From Stenotrophomonas maltophilia (GTDB lineage Bacteria; Pseudomonadota; Gammaproteobacteria; Xanthomonadales; Xanthomonadaceae), in the NCBI RefSeq assembly GCF_003970865.1, contig NZ_RXLZ01000008.1, positions 40,271-104,270 on the forward strand: a DNA stretch of 64,000 nucleotides, given 5' to 3'. This document shows, one piece after another, positions 52,815 to 63,509 of this stretch. The notes under the pieces were generated by a model, which saw only the letters and a list, made by a program, of their open reading frames with translations, was not told the DNA's origin and ran no database searches. Numbering within the stretch: position 1 is the first letter of the stretch; every line of letters starts with the position of its first letter. A program made the translations under genes and the position numbers.

Positions 52815-53195
52815 ATGGCAGACCCCTACAACAGCGGCAACCCGACGACCTCGCTGGCACGTTTCGACGATTCACTGGTCACCACTGCCTTCGAGCTGCC
52901 CGGGCACCGCGTCGTGCGCAACCTGGGCGTGGTGCGCGGCATCACCGTGCGCTCGCGCTCGATCGTCGGCAACTTCCTCGGCGGCATCCAGACGATCTTC
53001 GGCGGCAACATCACCATCTACACCGAGCTGTGCGAACAGGCCCGCGAGGAAACCTACCGCGACATGGTCAAGCACGCGCGGCAGCTGGGCGCCAACGCGA
53101 TCATCGGCATGCGCTACGACGCCACCGATGTGATGACCGGGCTGACCGAGGTGCTGTGCTATGGCACGGCGGTGGTGGTGGAACCGCTGCGTTGA
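52815..53195 (+). CDS. YbjQ/UPF0145 family protein
   Basis: A 126-residue protein of the YbjQ (heavy-metal-binding-domain-like) family. Features: [68 protein letters not shown] and [11 protein letters not shown]. YbjQ proteins form beta-rich pentamers; the function is not established. Monocistronic, convergent with the large acetyltransferase-like gene. Confidence 0.9.
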   Translation: MADPYNSGNPTTSLARFDDSLVTTAFELPGHRVVRNLGVVRGITVRSRSIVGNFLGGIQTIFGGNITIYTELCEQAREETYRDMVKHARQLGANAIIGMRYDATDVMTGLTEVLCYGTAVVVEPLR

Positions 53196-53230
53196 CGAGG
53201 CCGCCGGGCATGGCCCGGCGCTACCCGGAA

Positions 53231-55957
53231 TCACGCCGCTGGCGGGATCTCGGGCACCTCGACCTGCTGCACCGGCAGAGTCACCATCATCACCGTCGGG
53301 TCGTCCGGATCGAGCTTGGTCTTGAAGCCCAGGCTCTGGCACATCGCCAGCATGGTGCTGTTCTCGCGCAGCACCTGGCCTTCGACCACGTCCAGGCCCA
53401 GCCACTTGGCGTACTCGATCATGATCGCCATCAGCCGCCAGCCGATGCCGTGGCCCTTCAGGTCCGAGCGGATCAGGATGCCGTACTCACCGCGGTGGTA
53501 ATCCGCATCGGCGTGCAGGCGCACCGCGCCCAGCATCTCGCCACTGCGCGGTTCGATCGCCACCAGCGCGATCGAGCGTGCGTAATCGAGCTGGGTCAGG
53601 CGTGCGATGAACTCGTGGCTGAAGTGCTTCACCGACTGGAAGAAGCGCAGGCGCAGGTCCTCGTCGCTGACGCGGGCGAAGAACGCACGGAACAGCGCGT
53701 CGTCCTCCGGCCGCACCGGGCGCACGAAGGCACGGCCGCCATCGGACAGTTCGATGGTGCGCTCCCACTCCTTCGGGTACGGGAACACCGAGAAGCGCGG
53801 ATGGCCACGGCCCTTGTGCAGGATGCGCGACGGCGCCACCGCCACGCGCGCGTCGAGGGCGAGGATGCCCTTGCCGTCGACCAGCAGCGGATTGATGTCC
53901 AGCGTACGCACTTCGGGGATGTCAGCGGCCAGCTGCGCCAGCTTGACCAGCGCCAATGCCAGTGCGCGCTCGTCGGCGGCAGGCACATCGCCATAGGCCT
54001 TGAGGATGCGCGACGCACGGGTCTGGCCGATCAGCTCATGGGCCAGACGCAGATCCAGCGGCGGCAGCGCCAAGGCCTTGTCATTGATCACTTCAACCGC
54101 GGTACCGCCACGGCCGACCACGATCACCGGACCGAACGTCGCGTCATCGGCAATGCCGACGATCAACTCGCGTGCCTTCGGGCGAACGATGGTCGGCTGC
54201 ACCAGCAGGCCGTCGATGCGCGCATCCGGCCGCAGCTGGCGCGCGCGCGACAGGATCGCGTTGGCCGCGCTCTGCACCGCCGGCAGCGTGGACAGGTTCA
54301 GGCGCACGCCGTCCACTTCGGACTTGTGCGGGATGTCCGGTGACAGGATCTTCAGTGCCACGGTGGCACCACGTTCCAGCAGCGGCTGCGCCAGGTCCAT
54401 CGCCTCATGCGCATCGCGCGCATGCATCACCGGCGCGGACGGAATGCCATAGGCCTTGAGCAGTTCATGCGTGGCCAGCGGGTCCAGCCACTGCTGGCCG
54501 TTGGCCAGCGCGGCATCGACCAGCGCGCGCGCGGCCGCCGCATCCACGCTGAAGTCCTGAGGCAGGCTGGGCGGCGTTTCCATCAGCGCGTTCTGCGCTT
54601 CGCGATAGCGCACCAGATGCTGGAAGCCGCGCACCGCTTCGGCCTCGGTCGGATAGGTCGGCACCCGCGCTGCGTTGAGCGTGGCGGTGGCTTGGTCATC
54701 GTTGCCCAGCCAGACCGCGAACACTGGCTTGTCGCGGTGATGGCGCGGGCGCAGGCCCAGCGTGCGGGTCAACGCCTGTGCCGCGTCTGCAGATGAGGTG
54801 AATGCGGTGGGCACATTGACCACCATCACCGCATCGTTCTCGTTGTCGGCCAGCAGCGCTTCGATGGCAGACGCGTATCGTTCGCCATCGGCGTCGACCA
54901 CGATGTCGACCGGGTTGCTGCGTGACCAGCCCTGCGGCAGCACCGCGTCAAGTTTCTCGACCGTACTGTCGGACAGGTTGGCCAGCGTGCCACGCAATGC
55001 AATGAGCTGGTCCACGGCAAGGCGGCCGACACCACCACCATTACTGAGAATGGCCAGGCGACGACCGGGGAACGTCCCCAACCGGCCCAGCGATTCGGCA
55101 GCCGTGAACAGTTCGTCCAGCGCGCTGACACGCAGCAGGCCGGCGCGGTTGAAGGCTGCACCGTAGACGTCGTCGGTGCGGGCCAGGGCCTGCACATGGG
55201 TATCGCGGCTGCCCGGCTGCACGCGCTCGGCGCGGCCGGACTTCACCACCACCACCGGCTTGGCACGGGCGGCGGCACGCGCGGCCGACATGAACTTGCG
55301 CGCGTCCTTGATCTGCTCGACATAGAGCAGGATGGCGCGGGTGCGGTAGTCGGTGGCGAAGTAATCGAGCAGGTCGCCGAAGTCGACGTCCATCGTGTCG
55401 CCCAGCGAGACCACCGCGGAGAAGCCGACCGAGCGCGCCACGCCCCACTCCACCAGCGCAGCGGCAATGGCCGAGGATTCGGAGATCAGGGCGAGGTCGC
55501 CGGCCTGCGGGAAGTGCGCGGCGATGCTGGCGTTGAGCCGTGCATGCGGTGCGATCACGCCCAGGCAGTGCGGCCCGAGAATGCGCAGGCCGTGCTTGCG
55601 CGCCACCGTTTCCACCTGTTCCGACAACGAGCCCGGGCCTTCGCCCAGGTGCGCGGTGAGGATGATCGCGGCCTGCACGCCGCGTTCGGCGGCGGTACGC
55701 ACCACCTGCGGCACGATCGCCGCCGGTGCGGTGATCACCACCAGGTCGGGTACCCAGTCCAGGTCCTTCAAGCGCTTGATCGTGCGGATGCCATCGATCT
55801 CGGCATGCCGCGGGTTGATCCACGCCACCTTGCCGGGGAAACCGGTGCCGCGCAGGTTGCGCATCACCGCGCGCCCGGCGGAGCGCTCACGCGGGCTGCC
55901 GCCGATCACCGCGACCGACTGCGGACGGAACACGGACTGCAGGTGGTAGGTACTCAT
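53231..55957 (-). CDS. ADP-forming acyl-CoA synthetase-like/GNAT protein acetyltransferase (Pat/PatZ type)
   Basis: A 908-residue two-part protein like Pat/YfiQ, which acetylates lysines on acetyl-CoA synthetase and other proteins. It starts with a CoA-binding domain (SVFRPQSVAVIGGSPRERSAGRAVMRNL, about 8-35), has succinyl-CoA-synthetase-like middle parts (SNGGGVGRLAVDQL) and an ATP-grasp region (GATVALKILSPDIPHKSEVDGVRLNL). The C-terminal GNAT domain starts about 740 (DGGRAFVRPVRPEDDALFRAFFARVSDEDLRLRFF, and GIGWRLMAIMIEYA for CoA). The usual SCS active-site His is not expected in this branch. Start 55957 (MSTYHLQSVF) fits the family. Confidence 0.9.
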   Translation of the reverse strand: MSTYHLQSVFRPQSVAVIGGSPRERSAGRAVMRNLRGTGFPGKVAWINPRHAEIDGIRTIKRLKDLDWVPDLVVITAPAAIVPQVVRTAAERGVQAAIILTAHLGEGPGSLSEQVETVARKHGLRILGPHCLGVIAPHARLNASIAAHFPQAGDLALISESSAIAAALVEWGVARSVGFSAVVSLGDTMDVDFGDLLDYFATDYRTRAILLYVEQIKDARKFMSAARAAARAKPVVVVKSGRAERVQPGSRDTHVQALARTDDVYGAAFNRAGLLRVSALDELFTAAESLGRLGTFPGRRLAILSNGGGVGRLAVDQLIALRGTLANLSDSTVEKLDAVLPQGWSRSNPVDIVVDADGERYASAIEALLADNENDAVMVVNVPTAFTSSADAAQALTRTLGLRPRHHRDKPVFAVWLGNDDQATATLNAARVPTYPTEAEAVRGFQHLVRYREAQNALMETPPSLPQDFSVDAAAARALVDAALANGQQWLDPLATHELLKAYGIPSAPVMHARDAHEAMDLAQPLLERGATVALKILSPDIPHKSEVDGVRLNLSTLPAVQSAANAILSRARQLRPDARIDGLLVQPTIVRPKARELIVGIADDATFGPVIVVGRGGTAVEVINDKALALPPLDLRLAHELIGQTRASRILKAYGDVPAADERALALALVKLAQLAADIPEVRTLDINPLLVDGKGILALDARVAVAPSRILHKGRGHPRFSVFPYPKEWERTIELSDGGRAFVRPVRPEDDALFRAFFARVSDEDLRLRFFQSVKHFSHEFIARLTQLDYARSIALVAIEPRSGEMLGAVRLHADADYHRGEYGILIRSDLKGHGIGWRLMAIMIEYAKWLGLDVVEGQVLRENSTMLAMCQSLGFKTKLDPDDPTVMMVTLPVQQVEVPEIPPAA

Positions 55958-56018
55958 GCGCCTACGGTACACGGACTGGCGCGGCAACGGCATGATCGTG
56001 CGCAAGGTCCTGACACCG

Positions 56019-56077
56019 CATCCACGCATGGCGTGGATCTACCGCCGGGACCAGTAGATCCACGCCATGCGTGGATG
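56019..56077. repeat. Facing GTAGATCCACG hairpin repeats
   Basis: CATCCACGCATGGCGTGGATCTAC (56019-56042) and GTAGATCCACGCCATGCGTGGATG (56054-56077) are inverted copies 11 bases apart, between two minus-strand genes. Confidence 0.85.
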
Positions 56078-56086
56078 ACGCTCCAG

Positions 56087-57457
56087 TTACAGCAGCGTGC
56101 CGTGCAGGATCATCGCGGCGATGCTGAAATAGATCACCAGGCCGGTCACATCCACCAGGGTGGCCACGAACGGGGCCGAGGCGCTGGCCGGGTCGAAGCC
56201 CAGCCGTTTCAGGATGAAGGGCAGCATCGAACCGGACAGCGAGCCGAAGGTGACGATGCCAACCAGCGCGGCACCGATGGTGATCGCCAGCAGGATCCAG
56301 TGCTCGCCGTAGTCATGCAGGCCGCCCAGCTGCCAGATCACGATGCGCACGATGGCCAGGCAGCCGAGGATGGCGCCCAGCACCATGCCGGTGGGCACTT
56401 CACGCAGGGCCACCTTCCACCAGTCACGCAGGCGCAGTTCGCGCAGCGCCAGGCTGCGGATCAGCAGCGAGGTCGCCTGCGAACCGGAATTGCCGCCCGA
56501 GCTCATGATCAGTGGGATGAACAGGGTCAGCACCACGGCGCGCGCCAGTTCGTCCTCGTAGTGCTGCATCGCGCTGGCGGTCAGCATCTCGCCCAGGAAC
56601 AGCACGCTCAGCCAGCCGGCGCGCTTGCGCAGCATCTCGAAGAAGCCGATCTGCATGTAAGGCTTGTCCAGCGCTTCCATGCCGCCGAACTTGTGCGCGT
56701 CCTCGGTGGATTCCTCGATCAGCGCATCGAGCACGTCGTCCACGGTGACGATGCCGAGCATCTGCTGCTGGTCGTCGACCACCGGGATCGCCAGCAGGTC
56801 GTGGCGGCGGATCAGCCGCGCCACCTCTTCCTGGTCCATCAGCGCGTCCACCGTCACCGGCGGATTGACCTGGGCCACGTCCAGGATCGATTCCTCGGGC
56901 AGGCCGGTGATCAGCCGGCGCATGGTCACCACCTGCTGCAGCTGCTGGCTGGCCGGCTCCAGCACGTAGATCGCGTACACCGTTTCACGGGTGCGCTCGA
57001 CCTGGCGGATGTGCTGCAGGGTCTGCGCCACGGTCCAGCTGGCGGGTACCGCCACGTACTCGGTGGTCATCAGCGCGCCGGCGGTGTTCGGCGGGTAGCT
57101 GAGCAGCTTCTGGATGGCCTGGCGGGCGTCGGTGCCCAGCAGCGGGATCAACCGCGCGCGTTCTTCCTCATCCAGCTCGTGGACGATGTCGGTGGCGCGG
57201 TCGTCGGCCATCAGACCGAGCAGGGCGGCGGCGCGCGCCGGCGGCAGCGCGGCCACCAGTTCGCCACTGCGGTGAAGCTCCGGCGCTTCCAGCATTTTCA
57301 CTGCACGCGGCAACGGCAGCGCGGCCAGCGTTTCCGCGGCGCGGGTCAGTTCCAGCGTGTTGAGGAATTCCACCGCGTCGGCGGTGTTGTAGTTCGCCAG
57401 GGGTGCGGCCAGTGCGGCGGCATCGGCCACCGGGCGCAGCAATTGCTTCTGGTTCAT
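56087..57457 (-). CDS. mgtE: Magnesium transporter MgtE
   Basis: A Mg2+ channel regulated by intracellular Mg2+. 456 residues. N-domain (NTLELTRAAETLAALPLPRAVKMLEAPE, about 30-130), a CBS pair (about 135-260: TTEYVAVPASWTVAQTLQHIRQ and ILDVAQVNPPVTVDALMDQEEVARLIRRHDLLAIPVVD), the plug helix and five membrane segments with IPLIMSSGGNSGSQATSLLIRSLAL and FVATLVDVTGLVIYFSIA (pore Asp). Start 57457 (MNQKQLL) is best. I looked for a Mg2+ riboswitch upstream and did not see one. Confidence 0.95.
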   Translation of the reverse strand: MNQKQLLRPVADAAALAAPLANYNTADAVEFLNTLELTRAAETLAALPLPRAVKMLEAPELHRSGELVAALPPARAAALLGLMADDRATDIVHELDEEERARLIPLLGTDARQAIQKLLSYPPNTAGALMTTEYVAVPASWTVAQTLQHIRQVERTRETVYAIYVLEPASQQLQQVVTMRRLITGLPEESILDVAQVNPPVTVDALMDQEEVARLIRRHDLLAIPVVDDQQQMLGIVTVDDVLDALIEESTEDAHKFGGMEALDKPYMQIGFFEMLRKRAGWLSVLFLGEMLTASAMQHYEDELARAVVLTLFIPLIMSSGGNSGSQATSLLIRSLALRELRLRDWWKVALREVPTGMVLGAILGCLAIVRIVIWQLGGLHDYGEHWILLAITIGAALVGIVTFGSLSGSMLPFILKRLGFDPASASAPFVATLVDVTGLVIYFSIAAMILHGTLL

Positions 57458-57802
57458 CGGGTTTGCCTTGTGGGGTGCGACCTCGCGCAACGCCAACGCA
57501 GGCAAACCGTCCCGATGTCAGGCGGTGGCCATCGCTGGCGTCGAACGAGGTCGACTTCTACTGTCGCTGGACATGGGTTGGGGACTCCGGGATGCGTATG
57601 CCGGCGGACGCGCCGCCAGCGGCGGGCAGTCTGGACCCGTGGGCCATGCAGGTCAACCCGGCAACCCCGCGCGGGGCACCTGCCCGGCAGGTTGTTCTCG
57701 TGCATACACAGGCCGGCGCGCATAATGACGCGGTGGCACTCGCCACCTCTTCTCCCACCCGAATGGACGCACAGCGGGCTCCGCCGATGACCAGGTATTC
57801 CC
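57458..57802. other. Divergent gap between mgtE and the KefB/C-type gene (345 bp)
   Basis: No gene, tRNA or clear repeat is seen. Small GC-rich dyads occur (for example CTGCCCGGCAG near 57690). It must hold promoters for both genes; CATAAT near 57721 is the most -10-like box, but lacks a good -35 partner. Confidence 0.5.
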
Positions 57803-59581
57803 ATGCATAGCGGTGGTCTGGAACTGGCCCTGGTGCTGCTGCTGGCGGCGGTCATCGCCGTGCCGGTGTTCAAGAAGTTCGGCTTCGGCGCGGTGCTAGG
57901 CTACCTGGCGGCCGGTGTGGTGCTGGGCCCGGACGGGCTGGGCTTCGTGCAGGACGCCGACCGCATCCTCGGTGCCGCCGAGATCGGCGTGGTGATGCTG
58001 CTGTTCGTGATCGGCCTGGAGCTGTCGCCGGCACGCCTGAAGGTGATGCGGCGCTCGGTGTTCGGCGCTGGTGCGGCACAGGTGGCGCTGTCCGGGCTGG
58101 TGCTGGGCGGCCTGCTGCTGTTTGACCATTTCCAATGGAAAAGCGCGCTGGTGGTGGGCGTGGCGCTGGCGCTGTCATCCACCGCGGTGGGCCTGCAGCT
58201 GCTGTCCGAACACAAGGCGATCAACAGCGACCATGGCCGGCTCGGGTTCGCCATCCTGCTGTTCCAGGACCTGATCGCGATTCCGCTGCTGGCGGCCATC
58301 CCGCTGCTGGGCGGGGTGAAGAACGAGACCCTGCGCTGGGAAGACGCCGCCGTGGCCCTCGGCGCGCTGGCGGTGGTGATCCTGTGCGGGCGGCCGGTGC
58401 TGCGCAAGGTGTTCAGCATCATCGCGCGCACCCGCAGCCCGGAAGTATTCACCGCGACCGCACTGCTGGTGGTGCTGGGCACCGCCTGGTTCATGCAGGA
58501 GGCCGGCCTCAGCCCCAGCCTGGGCGCGTTCCTGGCTGGCGTGCTGCTGTCCGATTCGGAGTTTCGGCACGAACTGGAAGCGCAGATCGAGCCGTTCAAG
58601 GGGCTGCTGCTGGGCCTGTTCTTCATCGCGGTAGGCATGGGCATCGACCTCGACCGCATTGTCGCCGAGCCGTGGCTGATCGCTGCCGGCGTGGCGATCC
58701 TGCTGGTGGTCAAATTCAGCCTGCTGTACGTGATCGGACGTATTGCCAAACTCAGTTCGCGACAGTCGCTGCTGCTGGGCAGCGTGCTGTGGCTGGGCGG
58801 CGAGTTCGCCTTCGTGGTGTTCAACGAAGCGCAGCGCGCACACCTGCTGGGCAACGCCAACCATGACCGGCTGGTGGCCATCGTCGGCCTGTCGATGGCG
58901 ATCACGCCGCTGCTGATGATCGCGCTGCTCAAGCTGCTCGGTCAGGAAAAGGCCGCGCCGCGCGCGGCGGCCGAGGCCGACAAGGTGGCGCCGGACAACC
59001 GGCCCAAGGTGCTGATCGCCGGCATGGGCCGCTTCGGCCAGGTGATCGCGCGCCTGCTGACCGCGCAGAAGGTGCCGTTCGTGGCGCTGGAAGCGAATCC
59101 GGACACCGTGGCCGACCTGCGCCGCTTCGGCAACCAGCTGTACTACGGCGACCCGACCCGGCCGGAGATGCTGCGTGCGGCCGGCGGCGAGCACATCGAT
59201 GTGTTCGTGATCACCGTGGACGACCCGGAGACCAACCTGCGCGCGGTACGCATGGTGCGCCGGCTGTACCCGGACGCGAAGGTGCTGGCGCGTGCACGCA
59301 ACCGCCAGCATGCATGGCGCCTGATGGATATGTCGGCCGAGCCGTTCCGCGAAGTGTTCGGCACCAGCCTGGAGATGAGCGGCCGCGTGCTGACTGCACT
59401 GGGCGTGGCGCCGGACGTGGCCGAACGCCACGTGCAGCGCTTCCGTGAGCACGATGAGCAGCTGCTGCGCGACCAGTACCTGGTCTACGACGACGAGGCG
59501 GCAGTGATCCAGACCTCGCGCGACGCACGCAACGACCTGATGCATCTGTTCGAGGCCGACGCGGAAAGCGACGGCAAGTAG
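57803..59581 (+). CDS. Glutathione-regulated-type K+/H+ antiporter (KefB/C-like, CPA2 with RCK)
   Basis: A 592-residue antiporter. The first 385 residues hold 12-13 membrane segments with FVIGLELSPARLKVMRRSVFGAGAAQ, ALALSSTAVGLQLLSE and AILLFQDLIAIPLLA, typical of KefB/KefC. A RCK/TrkA-N domain follows from about 395 (KVLIAGMGRFGQVIARLLTAQKVPFVALE, YYGDPTRPEMLRAAG, TVDDPETNLRAVRMVRRLYP). The domain order matches Kef; no KefF/G-type quinone reductase neighbours it, so gating by glutathione is uncertain. The stop TAG is a GTAG repeat end. Confidence 0.92.
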   Translation: MHSGGLELALVLLLAAVIAVPVFKKFGFGAVLGYLAAGVVLGPDGLGFVQDADRILGAAEIGVVMLLFVIGLELSPARLKVMRRSVFGAGAAQVALSGLVLGGLLLFDHFQWKSALVVGVALALSSTAVGLQLLSEHKAINSDHGRLGFAILLFQDLIAIPLLAAIPLLGGVKNETLRWEDAAVALGALAVVILCGRPVLRKVFSIIARTRSPEVFTATALLVVLGTAWFMQEAGLSPSLGAFLAGVLLSDSEFRHELEAQIEPFKGLLLGLFFIAVGMGIDLDRIVAEPWLIAAGVAILLVVKFSLLYVIGRIAKLSSRQSLLLGSVLWLGGEFAFVVFNEAQRAHLLGNANHDRLVAIVGLSMAITPLLMIALLKLLGQEKAAPRAAAEADKVAPDNRPKVLIAGMGRFGQVIARLLTAQKVPFVALEANPDTVADLRRFGNQLYYGDPTRPEMLRAAGGEHIDVFVITVDDPETNLRAVRMVRRLYPDAKVLARARNRQHAWRLMDMSAEPFREVFGTSLEMSGRVLTALGVAPDVAERHVQRFREHDEQLLRDQYLVYDDEAAVIQTSRDARNDLMHLFEADAESDGK

Positions 59582-59744
59582 GCGTGCCGACCAACGGTCG
59601 GCACCCACCCGATGGCAGATGGACCCGGTAGTGCCGGCCGCTGGCCGGCGGCCTCGCGATCCCGAAGGTTTCAGGAGGTTGCCGGCCAGCGGCCAGCACT
59701 ACCCACTGCAGATTCCGGCAGTAGATCCACGCCATGCGTGGATG
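59578..59744. repeat. Repeat-filled gap: four hairpins of three families
   Basis: GTAG plus GCGTGCCGACCAACGGTCGGCACCCACC types (59578-59609, supplying the stop of the antiporter gene), a head-to-head SMAG pair (59628-59702) and GTAGATCCACGCCATGCGTGGATG (59721-59744). The gap between convergent genes is almost wholly repeat. Confidence 0.88.
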
Positions 59745-59758
59745 TCGCAGACCTCGGC

Positions 59759-62700
59759 TCAGCCGTTGTCGCGCAGGAACCGCGCCATCGACGATACGCC
59801 CGGCACGCGCGGTTCGAACTCGCCGGCCACGTCGATGAAGCCACGCATCACCGCGATCTCGCGCGGGCTGCGGTTGAGGCTGTCGCGTACTTCCGGATCG
59901 GCACCGGCACGCAGCAGGCGCTGCACCAGCAGCGGCAGGCCATGCAGCGCGGCCAGGTGCAGCGGGCCGAAGCCGCGTGGATCGCGCACGTCCAGGCTGA
60001 CGTCTTCGTCCAGCAGGCGCTCCACCGCCGCCATCACCACCTGCTCGTCGCAGGCAGTACCCGGCTCGGCACGCGCGCCCAGCAACAGCAGCAGCGGCGT
60101 CACCGAACCGGCAGCAGCCTGGTCCGGTTCGGCACCGGCCAGCAGCAGGGTGTCGAGCAGGGCCAGCAGGCGCGAGCGGTCGCGGGCACTGAAACCGTAC
60201 AGCGCGGCGCAGTGCAGCGGGCCCAGCTGCTGCGCATCACCGGCATGCACGTCGGCACCGGCGGTGAGCAGGCGCGCGACGATGTCCGGCAGGCCCAGCG
60301 CCGAGGCCAGCATCAGCACGGTCACGCCGCCCGGCAGACGGTGTTCCAGCTTGGCGCCGGCGTCGAGCAGGGCCGAGACGATATCCACCTGGCGCATGCT
60401 GACCGCCGCCGACAGCGGCGTAGCACCGCTGGCCGCAGCGTGCTGCGGATCGGCGCCACGCGCCAGCAGCAGGTCGGTCACCGCCAGATGGCCACCACCG
60501 GCGGCGCGCAGCAGCGCGGTACAGCCCTGTGCGTCGACGGCGTCGACGGCGAAGCCCAGATCGATCAGGCGGCGCACCGCATCCACGTCACCGGCCATCG
60601 CGGCGGCCGGCAGATCGGCCTCGCGCAGGGTGCGGCGCGGCAACGGCCATACCCGCCAGTCGAGCCAGTCGGCCAGATCACGGCGACCGATCGACAGCGC
60701 CACGCCCAGCGGCGTCTGGCCGTCGGCGGCACGGGCTTCCGGCGAGGCACCGTGCTGCACCAGCAGCTTCAGCGCGCCTTCGCGGGCCAATGCGGTGGCC
60801 AGATGCAATGCGGTCATGCCATGGCTGTCGCGCGCTTCACGATCGACACCGGCCTTGAGCAGGGCCTGCTGCAGGCGCAGCCAGCCCAGGCGCACCGCCA
60901 GCGACAACGGCGGATCACCGGCCGGCGAAGCTGCGAACGGATCGGCGCCACGTTCCAGCAGTTCCAGCGCCAGCTGTTCCAGGCCACGGGCGGCCTGGTC
61001 GTGCTGCGCACAGGCCGCCAGGAAACGCGCCAGGCCACCGCGTCCGGCCGGTGACAGGCCACGCTGCAGCATCACCTGCAGCGCCGGCACCGCATCGATG
61101 CCACGCGACAGCAGGGCGAACATCGGCGTGTCGGAGCAGGCGTCACGCACGTAGGGATCAGCACCATGGGCCAGCAGCCAATCGACCGCACGCGGCTCCA
61201 GCGCCAGTTCCGGATCGAGCAGCAGGCCACCCAGTTCTTCCGGCTGGCACAGCTTGGCCAGCGCGGCCATGCCTTCGGTGTTGCCGAAGCCCAGCGCTTC
61301 GCGCAGCAGGGTCAACGGCGGACGGTCCGGCAGCAGGCCACTGGCGCTGGCGGCTTCGCCGCGCTCGGCCAGGCCATCACTGACGGCGGCCGGCAACGGG
61401 TAGGAAGGGTCCAGCAGGGCCACGATCGCCCAGCGGCCAGCTTCGGCGGCGTAGTCCACCGCACGGCGACCGACCGGATCAGCGGCATCGGCGGCGATGC
61501 CCAGTTCAACCAGGCGCTTGATCAGCAGCGGCGAGACATCCTCGGCCATCGCCGCCAGCTGCACCGCGTTGCGGCCTTCGCCGTCCACCGCGACCAGGTC
61601 CGGCTTGTGCGGCAGCAGATGTTCGACCACGGCGGCGCGACCGGCACGGGCCGCTTCCAGCCATGGCGTGCGGCCCAGTGCATCGCGCGCTTCCAGATTG
61701 GCACCGGCGCCGAGCAGCACGCCGATGATCTCCACGTGGCCGGCCAGCGCCGCCTCGTGCAGCGCGCTGCGGCGCTGGCGATCGCGGGCGTCGGCGCGCG
61801 CCTTGTGCTTGAGCAGCAGCTGCACACCGGCCGGATCGTCATCTTCGGTGGCAGCGGCGGCCAACAGCACCGGCGTGCCCTCGGCCGGTTCGCTGCGCGC
61901 ACCGCGTTCGAGCAGGAAGCGGGCCAGGCGCCAGTTGCCGACCTGGCAGGCCACGGCCAGCGGCGACCAGCCCTCGTTGTTCAACGCATCGACTTCGGCG
62001 GCGGCATCACGGAGCAGCGCGGCCACGCCCGGGTCGGAACTGCGCGCGGCATGGTGCAGCGGGGTGTTGCCATCGCTGTCGGTGGCACGCGAATCGGCAC
62101 CGTTGGCGAGCAGGGTCATCACCGCTTCGGGGCGGCCGTGCCAGCTGTCGCGGGTGGCGGCCAGCAGCGGGGTCATGCCCCGGTGCGGCGCATTCACATC
62201 GACGCCGCGGGCGATCAGTTCACGCAGCAGGCGCAGGTCCGGCAGCACCGCCGCCAGCACTGCCAGGCTGCGCTGGTCGCGCCAGTTCGGGTCCGGCAGC
62301 GCATACGGATCGGCACCGGCCTGCAGCAACTGCAGGCCCCGGTCGATGCGGCCATGGCGGGCGGCTTCATACAGTGCCGGGGTCAGCTCCTGCGGTGCCA
62401 TCGCCTCCAGCGGCGCGGTTTCTGCCGCAGCGGCGAACATCGGTTCGTGCGCGTTGCTGGCGGTGGCCAACGGGCTTGCGCGCAGCGACACCAGCGGTGC
62501 CGGCGCGACCCGCTGCAGCAGCAGGTGCAACACTGGAGACAGCAGCACCACCGCCAGTGCGGCGGGCCAGCGTGCGCTTTCCGGCAGCAGGCCCGGCCAG
62601 GCCGGCAACACCACCAGCGCGGCCAGCGCGATCACCAGCGCGGCGACACCGAGACCGCGCCAGGCGGTCAGGTCGCGTCCGGCCAGCGCCTGCCAATGCT

Positions 62701-63097
62701 GGGCCAGGCTGCCATCCAGGCGTTCGACATCGTTCCACAGCGGCCAGGTGCGCCAAGCCGCCAGCAGGCCGGCACTGACCAGCACGCTCAGGCCCAGCAC
62801 CGCGGCCAAGCTGCCGCTGTCACGCAGCGCCGCCAACGGCCAGGCCAGCAGCAGCGCCAGCAACATCGGGGCGGCGGCCCACAACGCCAGCAGCGCCGGC
62901 AGGTCCTGGCGCGCGACCACCTTCAGCGGCAGCAACGCGCGGCTGCGCCGCCACCACGACACCGCCAGCGCGAACGCCGGCTGTGCCAGTGCGGCAAGGA
63001 TGGCGCCTGGAACGCCGCCCACGGCGGCGCCGAGCGCCAGCACGGCGCCCACGGCGAAGGCGATCGACAGGGCGCGCGGACGGGACGTGTCAGTCAT
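59759..63097 (-). CDS. Large membrane-anchored ankyrin-repeat protein
   Basis: A 1112-residue protein. The first 200 residues hold about 5-6 hydrophobic segments ([95 protein letters not shown]). From about 235 on there are some 20 ankyrin-type units ([124 protein letters not shown]). The repeats would be a protein-binding solenoid; the partner is unknown. Its start overlaps the ycgL stop by 8 bases. Note that membrane-bound ankyrin proteins of this size are uncommon in bacteria. Confidence 0.9.
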   Translation of the reverse strand: MTDTSRPRALSIAFAVGAVLALGAAVGGVPGAILAALAQPAFALAVSWWRRSRALLPLKVVARQDLPALLALWAAAPMLLALLLAWPLAALRDSGSLAAVLGLSVLVSAGLLAAWRTWPLWNDVERLDGSLAQHWQALAGRDLTAWRGLGVAALVIALAALVVLPAWPGLLPESARWPAALAVVLLSPVLHLLLQRVAPAPLVSLRASPLATASNAHEPMFAAAAETAPLEAMAPQELTPALYEAARHGRIDRGLQLLQAGADPYALPDPNWRDQRSLAVLAAVLPDLRLLRELIARGVDVNAPHRGMTPLLAATRDSWHGRPEAVMTLLANGADSRATDSDGNTPLHHAARSSDPGVAALLRDAAAEVDALNNEGWSPLAVACQVGNWRLARFLLERGARSEPAEGTPVLLAAAATEDDDPAGVQLLLKHKARADARDRQRRSALHEAALAGHVEIIGVLLGAGANLEARDALGRTPWLEAARAGRAAVVEHLLPHKPDLVAVDGEGRNAVQLAAMAEDVSPLLIKRLVELGIAADAADPVGRRAVDYAAEAGRWAIVALLDPSYPLPAAVSDGLAERGEAASASGLLPDRPPLTLLREALGFGNTEGMAALAKLCQPEELGGLLLDPELALEPRAVDWLLAHGADPYVRDACSDTPMFALLSRGIDAVPALQVMLQRGLSPAGRGGLARFLAACAQHDQAARGLEQLALELLERGADPFAASPAGDPPLSLAVRLGWLRLQQALLKAGVDREARDSHGMTALHLATALAREGALKLLVQHGASPEARAADGQTPLGVALSIGRRDLADWLDWRVWPLPRRTLREADLPAAAMAGDVDAVRRLIDLGFAVDAVDAQGCTALLRAAGGGHLAVTDLLLARGADPQHAAASGATPLSAAVSMRQVDIVSALLDAGAKLEHRLPGGVTVLMLASALGLPDIVARLLTAGADVHAGDAQQLGPLHCAALYGFSARDRSRLLALLDTLLLAGAEPDQAAAGSVTPLLLLLGARAEPGTACDEQVVMAAVERLLDEDVSLDVRDPRGFGPLHLAALHGLPLLVQRLLRAGADPEVRDSLNRSPREIAVMRGFIDVAGEFEPRVPGVSSMARFLRDNG

Positions 63098-63350
63098 AGT
63101 GGCGCGGCATCAGGCTGGCCACCGACGGCGGCACCTGCAGGTAGAACCCGCGCTCGCTCATTTCGCTGCGAACCTTTTCCGGATCGGCCTGGGCCAGGCG
63201 GCGCTGGGCATCCAGGGCCACTTCCAGGACGAAGGCGAGCGTCCCCAGCGAGGTGAGCAGCGGCGCAGGCAGCGCGCTGAAATCATCGCGACGGGGAACG
63301 TAGACGTAGGTGTCCGGCTTGAGTTGGCTTTTATAGACGTAGGCGTGCAT
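63090..63350 (-). CDS. YcgL-domain protein
   Basis: An 86-residue protein of the YcgL family, found almost only in gammaproteobacteria: [58 protein letters not shown] and the end LMPRHYD. The function is unknown. Its stop lies inside the ankyrin gene start (8-base overlap), so the two are cotranslated. ATG 63350 is the family start. Confidence 0.9.
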   Translation of the reverse strand: MHAYVYKSQLKPDTYVYVPRRDDFSALPAPLLTSLGTLAFVLEVALDAQRRLAQADPEKVRSEMSERGFYLQVPPSVASLMPRHYD

Positions 63351-63509
63351 GTCCGCGGGACGATAACCCGGGAAGAGCCATGATTGTGTCGGAAAGCCGA
63401 CACCGGGGAAAGCCGTCAGCCGACGATGGCGGCTCGATCGACGGCGTTTCCCCGGCGGGGTTCAGCAATGTGGCGGCGGCGTTCAGGCACGGCCACACCA
63501 CGCAGGCGC

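Noticed and set aside
57458..57802. Mg2+ riboswitch (M-box/ykoK) upstream of mgtE
   Set aside because: I searched both strands for the conserved core elements and did not find them; only short generic dyads are present.
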